Assembly: GCA_031308135.1 (NCBI GenBank)
Contig: JAHLJT010008756.1
Coordinates: 74,497,821 to 74,561,820 of the forward strand
DNA: 64,000 nt
Source: Acheta domesticus
Taxonomy: Eukaryota; Arthropoda; Insecta; Orthoptera; Gryllidae
Direction: 5' to 3'
Shown: positions 58,364 through 64,000 of the stretch, piece by piece
Layout: each line of letters begins with the position of its first letter
Position numbering within the stretch: the stretch's first letter is position 1
Position numbers and translations under genes: made by a program
Notes under the pieces: model-generated
Databases searched by the model: none
Told to the model about the DNA's origin: nothing
What the model saw: the letters and a program-made list of their open reading frames with translations, nothing else

Positions 58364-58969
58364 TTTTTAAAGATAAAATCTATACATTTACGCGGACACA
58401 TTATCAAGAGCATGTTTCAATGTTAAGGAAGTTTTGGGGGGCAGTTTCAAAGGTTGTATTTCGATGAGATTTTTGGAAGGGATCGTAGTAGTTGGCAAAA
58501 TTTCCATTTTAATATAAATGACATGCCAGTCCGTTGCTCAGAATATAAAAGAAACATATATTTACTAATTTCTTCTGTAGATCTCAGTTACGATTTCTTT
58601 CGTAATTATTTCTGTATTATTTCGATTTACTTTTATTTAATATAACTGATAAAATACGTTTCTATGTTATGCTCAATAATCAAATTCTTCCCCTCTTCTA
58701 AGGCTTGGTTGGACGAATGGGAAGATACGAAAGATTATTCTGACGATGGAAATTTTTTAGTGAAATCGAGATGTAAGTAGGTTGTAGTGGAATCTGTTTC
58801 ACAATGCTTAGGCTTTGTTGAAAATAACCCTAAGCGGTCCAATCTGGTTTTAAGTAATTTCGGAGTTTCCTGGTCACAAATTCAAATAAGTGATAACATA
58901 TCATTAAATTAGATATTGTGACATCGATTTGGAAGACCGCGTAAATGTATAGATTTTATCTTAAAAAAT
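58364..58969. mobile_element. 606-bp element bounded by 32-bp inverted repeats
   Basis: GATAAAATCTATACATTTACGCGG at 58372-58395 (with TTTTTAAA before it) recurs inverted at 58937-58969, essentially perfect over about 32 bp. GGAAGTTTTG-containing words also occur just inside the left arm and outside the right arm. No coding region. It starts 17 bp after the 1.64-kb element. Probably a MITE, of unknown type. Confidence 0.6.
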
Positions 58970-59950
58970 CCCCTGACAACAAAACTTCCTTGACAAAATT
59001 TGTAAATCATGAAATAATTTTTTAGAGCCAAGTCTTGTGCGTTATGTATAAAGAAAGTCATAATTCGTCGATATTATGATTTAAACAGAGTTGCAATACA
59101 TTTACACAATAAAAACACCGAAAATAGGAAGTTGCAATTTTGATGCAGTGTTACGCAGATACAGAAAGAAAAAAGAAATTTCAGTAGAAATAGCTTCATA
59201 AACCAGACGCCAAATGCATAGTGGACAGTTAAAATGAGTGTAAATAATATTAGTACCAATTGCCCATATATTTTTATACTTTCTCGCTACTGCTTATGCA
59301 ATATAGGAACAGTATTGTAAAGCTCCAGAAAAAACGGTGAATTTTCGGCACAAAAACTTATTGCCGGGCCTTAGTAAGGAAGCATTGGATACATCTTGTC
59401 CCTACATATAGTAAATTTACTATATAAGCACTTATATATTACATACAATTTGGTCGTATATAACTTATCTTTGTTGCATTGCCAAGGAAAGGGGTGTAAC
59501 GTGTTTGCGGAGTGTCACCAATGCTTGAATATTTTCTCCGTCTCGGCACATAAGTTATTGAGAGTGTGCAGTTCAAAAGAAAGGGCGACCATCGACACGG
59601 TACAATGCGTCTGTTTACATCGACTCTGCCGTTGGGTCGTCTATTGCTTGTCATCAATGTCATGTGGGTCTCATGGTGGGGTGGAACGAAAAGAGTAAGG
59701 GAAGGCTCCCTTGGGTTCCTTATACACACATCCAAACTATCATTGTGACGGACGTGGGTTGAAATAGTATTTTCCCTGTTTGAAAAGTATCTGCTGAATG
59801 GATGATAGGTAGGCAAACAGGGCTTTTGGTAGTAAGCGCACGCTCACACATATACAACATATTCAAGAGGAGGGAGAGGAAATAAAAAAAAGAGGAGAGG
59901 AAAAAGACGTGAGGGAGTACTTGATGAGTGGTAAAAAGCAAATGAGGCTC
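58970..59950. other. unassigned AT-rich sequence
   Basis: No gene recognised. A 125-codon minus-strand frame (59439-59816) has no identifiable domain. Confidence 0.4.
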
Positions 59951-59959
59951 GCTCTCATG

Positions 59960-59960
<1 letters not shown>

Positions 59961-60009
<49 letters not shown>

Positions 60010-60012
60010 CAC

Positions 60013-60100
<88 letters not shown>
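59961..60100. repeat. (TA)n microsatellite with duplicated inner block
   Basis: Long TA tract in which TATGTATATATACACACATA occurs twice, about 36 bp apart. The Tyr-Ile open frames are artefacts. Confidence 0.95.
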
Positions 60101-60375
60101 TCACTCTCATATACACACACGCTCCCACACTTACATTCGCTTTCACATTCACTCTCTCGCATACTGTGATACTTGTAGCGCCGGACTCATACTGTCGGGC
60201 TCATACTGTCAAGTTCATACTGTCAGGCTCTTACTGTCTCTCTCATACCGTCTCGCTCTTACTGTCAGACTCATTCTCAAGCTCATATTCACTCTCACAC
60301 TATCAGTCTCACATTATCATACTCCCACTCTCACTCATACTGACACTCTCACACTCGCACGTACTACCACAGATA
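60101..60375. repeat. degenerate CTCATACTGTC-type repeat
   Basis: Variants of CTCATACTGTCAGGCTC and CACTCTCACAC follow each other. The composition resembles the repeat at 18120-18440, and both adjoin a dinucleotide microsatellite. Confidence 0.8.
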
Positions 60376-60529
60376 CACAATAAATGGGAGAAAGAGTGAG
60401 TAATGGTAATACCCTGTGAAAGTGCAAGATTGTCTTGTGAAACATATTTGCTTTTGCAGTCGTTTCTTATTTCGCTGGCCATTCCAATTCCAGGGAACGA
60501 TATCCCATCCTAGGAGCTTACCAAATAAA

Positions 60530-60790
60530 GGTTCGAGGGCGGCGATCGAGCAGAGGCGTTCAGCTCCTGAGGGAGGGGCGGAGGGCGCGAGGGGTGGGGT
60601 GGGGGTGGGGGGTGGGCTGGGCCGTCGCCCTGGAGACAGGGTGGTCGACCGCCGACGTCCACGTGCGCGCCCGCCATCCCCTTCTCCCTTCTCTGCCCTT
60701 CCTTTCCGCCTTCCGGAGCCCCAGAGGTCACGCAAAGGGCGCCCCGGCCAGAGGCGGTTCCCGTCTTCTTCGGCCACTGCCAGTGTTTTC
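60530..60790. promoter_or_regulatory. GC-rich island upstream of a possible gene
   Basis: GC-rich stretch with G-runs near 60585-60620, lying directly upstream of an ATG that opens a signal-peptide-like frame (60813). The arrangement suggests a promoter and 5' UTR, but no core element is decisive. Confidence 0.3.
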
Positions 60791-60812
60791 AGGAGAAAAT
60801 AAACACAGGACG

Positions 60813-61072
60813 ATGTTAATATCCCTGCTGATTGGGGCCCTGGCGGTTTCTAACAGTAAGTTCATTGTAAGGAATTTGTTTTCGGTTTCCCATTACCGTC
60901 TACATCGTACATATTACATTTTAGAGTTAACAGAACATTCTCCTTTTATGTTTTGAAATATTATGTTTTATTCTTTTCTTTGTTAATTGCAGCCATGGTT
61001 ATTCTTCCTACGACAGTGCAGTTGAACTATGTAGGGTTATTAAATGCACACAAGGCTGCAAATGTCACTTAA
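60813..61072 (+). CDS. candidate two-exon small secreted peptide
   Basis: Exon 1 (60813-60855) reads MLISLLIGALAVSN, a hydrophobic start like a signal peptide, and ends ACA followed by GTAAGTTC, a strong donor. After 137 bp comes TTCTTTGTTAATTGCAG (ending 60992), a strong acceptor with pyrimidine tract. Joining in phase adds TMVILPTTVQ and continues to a TAA at 61070-61072, giving 41 residues. Both splice sites and intron size are normal for insects. The ATG lacks a strong start context, and TTTTCAG at 60791 could mark an upstream intron, so this might be an internal fragment of a larger gene or a chance structure. No family recognised. Confidence 0.35.
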
Positions 61073-61079
61073 TCCGGGA

Positions 61080-61650
61080 TTATGTCTATGTAGAAATGTC
61101 TTCTAATATCGGTCTAAAAATTAACCTTTGTCAGTCGGATGATAGGGGACTCCGTTGGAAATAAACATGTGTTCAAATATTCGTGGTCTGATATTATTCT
61201 GCGCGCTGCCATTGACTTCTAGTGAAGTGTCCAATTTATTAACACTAGTTTCTTCAATGTTTGTCTTCTTTTATAATTTTGAGTTTCACGCTATGCTAGT
61301 GAATAATATCATTACTATTTTATAATGCAGAAAATTGAGTAGTAGGCTTTGAGGAACCTGGAATCACAATAAATTTCAAATGAATTTCGCGGTAACGCCA
61401 ATTGTTTGTGGTACGTGACTGTACCATTTCCAACCTGAATATTATTTCTAAGTTAGAAAATATTTCTTTCGATACGTTCTGTTCGTACATCATTTGAATG
61501 TGAATTTGATTAATTTCTTCGTTTTTTGACTCTTTGACACACGAGGATACGTCATTTTTCATGGGATCGTGAGCATATGCTTGCAAGCTAGCGTGTAAAT
61601 GCTATGCTTGCAAACAAGAGGAGATGCCACCTACATTTCCGGATCCGCTT
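61080..61650. other. unassigned AT-rich sequence
   Basis: No feature recognised. An 88-codon minus-strand frame (61320-61586) has no motif. Confidence 0.35.
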
Positions 61651-61669
61651 TCTTTTTAACTTTCTTATT

Positions 61670-62060
61670 TACTCATGACACATTTTGCTAGTAAATGAAT
61701 AAAACATATCATAAGGAGAATGCAAATTTAACTTCTGTGAGATAATTATAAAATACAATTGATTTTATCACAAACCATTTACAAAGTTGCCAAATGGCCT
61801 GGAGAGCCTGTGTTCCAAAATTAGTACAATAATTTGCCAAAATTGTCCCGTTAATGCGGGTAAATCCAGGGATTTCACATATTTAAGAAAATAACATGTT
61901 TTATTACATACGATTGCGGAGCCCGTCTCAAAATATTCAGATAGGCGACGTCCTCCTTCGTTCTCAACGCTTGTGTTGAAACAGAGTCACCGTCGGGATC
62001 GAACCTTAGAACTTCCTACTCAACAACGCTACAGAGGCGTTCCACTCATCACTGGCACTC
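61670..62060 (-). mobile_element. tRNA-derived SINE-like repeat, mate of 43.3 kb
   Basis: On the minus strand TAGCGTTGTTGAGTAGGAAG (A box-like) and AAGGTTCGATCCCGACGG (B box, near 61998) form a tRNA-like head. The body continues to about 61670 with words shared in order with 43310-43485, such as TTACCCGCATTAACGGGAC and CATTTGGCAAC. The match implies a family whose body can occur without the head. Confidence 0.6.
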
Positions 62061-62373
62061 ATCCGCTTTGTTTGTGAACTTTTATAGCTGGCACCAAGGG
62101 CGGAACGAATGACACGATCCCGAAATTCGATGAATTCAGTGACGTCCCGTTGCCTAATGAGCTGCGAGCAGTGGCGAGCAGCGGCTCGGAAGGTCCCGGG
62201 GGATGTCTGCTTCTTCTCACAGGGGGCGTGGCCGCCAGACGCCACCCGCTTGCTGCGTCGACGCCTTAAAGGCGAGGGCTCGAACGCGGTGCTCTGGCGG
62301 GGATCACTCCCGCGCTCAGCCCGTGCACTGCGCCTGTGATGCTCAGGCCACCTGCAACCAATTGTGTTAACAG
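62061..62373. other. CpG-rich patch
   Basis: GC-rich at 62195-62335. An open frame of 76-79 codons exists on each strand without motif. Confidence 0.3.
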
Positions 62374-62480
62374 CACATACTTTCTCGCATTATTTTTAAC
62401 ATTTTGCAGAATTTTCGAAAATCCAGAGTTCAACGAAAATGAGACCTCTGTAATTTTTTTTTACCGTCCTTAGACGCCCG
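62374..62480 (+). repeat. unexpanded relative of the 21-bp minisatellite locus
   Basis: ACTTTCTCGCATTATTT is followed by TTAACATTTTGCAGAATTTT and then CAGAGTTCAACGAAAATGAG. At 1778-3000 the same left and right flanks enclose about 55 copies of the 21-bp unit. Here only a little more than one diverged unit is present. Confidence 0.75.
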
Positions 62481-62564
62481 ACGCGACGTTTACCGCGACG
62501 AACAAGCTTGCCGCAAACTAATTGTTCGGTATCAAGAACTCACAAAACGTGTATTCTGACTATA

Positions 62565-63464
62565 AGGGGAGAGTTAGGTTAACTAGTCCACTTTTTTTAC
62601 CTTGTTTTTAAATGTTATTTAGTTGACCTTTACTGTGAAATTTCGTTTTATATTTGAGAGGCTTTCTCCTTATATTGTGGAAACAAACATCATTGTGCTT
62701 ACAATTATTGTCAAATATGGAATGTTTTATAAACTTACAATATGACCAGTTAACCTAACTGACAAGGTAAAGTGGACCGGAAATTGAAATAAGCAGTGAA
62801 AATAAAATTGAGGTTTAATAGGCTGTTTTAATAAAAAAAATTCTTCTACCCATTGCCATTACATTTTTCACACATAAATGAGGCCGCGGACTGCGCGCAG
62901 TTTCCCAAAACGTGGAATCTAAAATTAAAACTTGGAAATAACAGTAGTAGTAAATTAAATTAATAAATTAGGGAAAGGCAAATAAATCATGTAACATTCC
63001 AGATTTAATAATTGCAAAACTACAAATTCCGAAAAAAATAAAGGGAGTTACAGGACCGGTCCACTTAACCTAACCTCTCGGGGTTCCAGTTAACCCCAGA
63101 GCACATATTTTCTCTATATGCCCAAAAACACACAAACCGCGACCTATTATTAAAAACAAAACTCACTATTACAGAGCAGAAATACTAACAATTAATTTGG
63201 TGTTAATATTCTTCTTGTAGTTGCTATTCAATCGCAATAAAAACGCAAAGCAAATGAGTGGTAGAAAAAACTTCTGACCTTTCAAAATACAAATTCCTTA
63301 CTGTACTGAAACAAACGAGGCTTGCAACGTATGAATGTGGTTTAGATTATCAGCCCTGTTATCCTACGAATGCCATCCAGTGGAAAAGGCAGGAAACACT
63401 TCCCACCAACATTTAAAAGCATAGACCACTTAATCTAACCAGTCCAGTTAACCTAACTCTCTCC
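62565..63464. mobile_element. 900-bp TIR element with repeated subterminal motifs
   Basis: The left end AGGGGAGAGTTAGGTTAACT and, on the minus strand, the right end GGAGAGAGTTAGGTTAACTG are inverted repeats, and a TA dinucleotide borders each side (62563-62564, 63465-63466). Variants of AGTTAACCTAACT with GTGGACCGG recur inside, near 62740-62780 and 63054-63095, in addition to the ends. The interior is AT-rich and non-coding. TA flanks fit Tc1/mariner-type insertion, but the repeated inner motifs are unusual for it. Confidence 0.65.
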
Positions 63465-63466
63465 TA

Positions 63467-64000
63467 CACAATATTAGAGAAAATAATTTACTACATATAG
63501 AACAATATTTATCCAATTTTTTATATCTGGAATCTCTGATACGATGTTTTCGGACGAAAAATCGCCACTTTTCGCGGCAGCATGACAATTCTTTATCGTT
63601 GCTATCGTTGATTCTGAAAAGCGTTGGGGGAAACGCCAGTGTTTTATTTTTCAAATGGCTGTCATGTACTAAAGAAAATATGGTATGTAAGGCACCAATC
63701 AAAGCACTTCTTGTTGAAACATGTCGTCCTACATTTTCTTGAATCCGAAATCAAGCCCTGAATGATATCAAATGATTACTAATTAGGACTTTATTCTTAA
63801 GTTTTCCACGAGGAGCGTCAATCAGTACTTACATGAGTGTGTTTCTTATGTCACAGATTCAATCCGTTTAGTGATCTATATTTTCCGGCAATAGCGCAAC
63901 ACCCAGAAAATCGAAGTGACATCATTTCGTTCCTTTACCGGATACAGGACGTTTTGTATCCAAATCGATAAGCTCTCTCTGTAAACAAGTTCTACTGTTG
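63467..64000. other. unassigned AT-rich sequence
   Basis: An 84-codon minus-strand frame (63448-63702) shows no motif. Nothing else recognised. Confidence 0.35.

Noticed and set aside
59720..60383. Tyr-Ile repeat open frames
   Set aside because: Produced by the TA microsatellite.

Overview
The window is eukaryotic, AT-rich and dominated by repeats. It most resembles an intergenic or intronic stretch of a large, TE-rich arthropod genome, probably an insect. The basis is Jockey-like, R4/Dong-like and Penelope-like retroelement relics, several tRNA-derived SINE families with insect-type tails, TIR and foldback MITEs, and a pogo/hAT style DNA-transposon fauna. Local GC-rich islands and microsatellites are common. 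I see no bacterial operons, CRISPR arrays or convincing multi-exon host gene. The species assignment is inference.

Layout. 0-9.4 kb: a CpG-rich island, a foldback MITE, a 21-bp AT minisatellite of about 55 copies, a diverged palindromic repeat, a 426-bp hAT MITE with 8-bp target duplications, two weak exon candidates, and a GC-rich 12-bp minisatellite. 9.4-23.7 kb: mostly unassigned AT-rich DNA with a candidate 1.54-kb solo LTR, microsatellites, a SINE split by a nested retroposon, a pogo-like element and a 162-bp hAT MITE. 23.7-31.9 kb: a long tRNA-derived SINE, a decayed R4/Dong-like LINE (RT to endonuclease), a SINE fragment, a 5'-truncated Jockey-like LINE on the minus strand, a GC-rich repeat with a 214-bp internal duplication, and another SINE.

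33.7-41.1 kb: two palindromic MITEs, a six-copy tandem array of a tRNA-like SINE unit ending in a perfect-looking hairpin, a second copy of the long SINE in opposite orientation, and a palindromic element with a hammerhead-like core. 42-52 kb: a CCCCG microsatellite, a near-perfect 177-bp palindrome of the same hammerhead-like family, a Penelope-type GIY-YIG fragment 0.7 kb beyond it, and a textbook tRNA-SINE with an 11-bp target duplication. 54-64 kb: a CpG island, a 1.64-kb element with long inverted ends enclosing fragments of a widespread multicopy protein family, a second inverted-repeat element, a TA microsatellite, a possible two-exon small secreted peptide, an unexpanded relative of the 21-bp minisatellite locus, and a 900-bp TIR element with repeated subterminal motifs.

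Functionally the window is a record of mobile-element history. The retroelement genes are all broken. The most informative relationships are between copies inside the window: the minisatellite and its short relative, the SINE pair, the palindrome family and the foldback pair.
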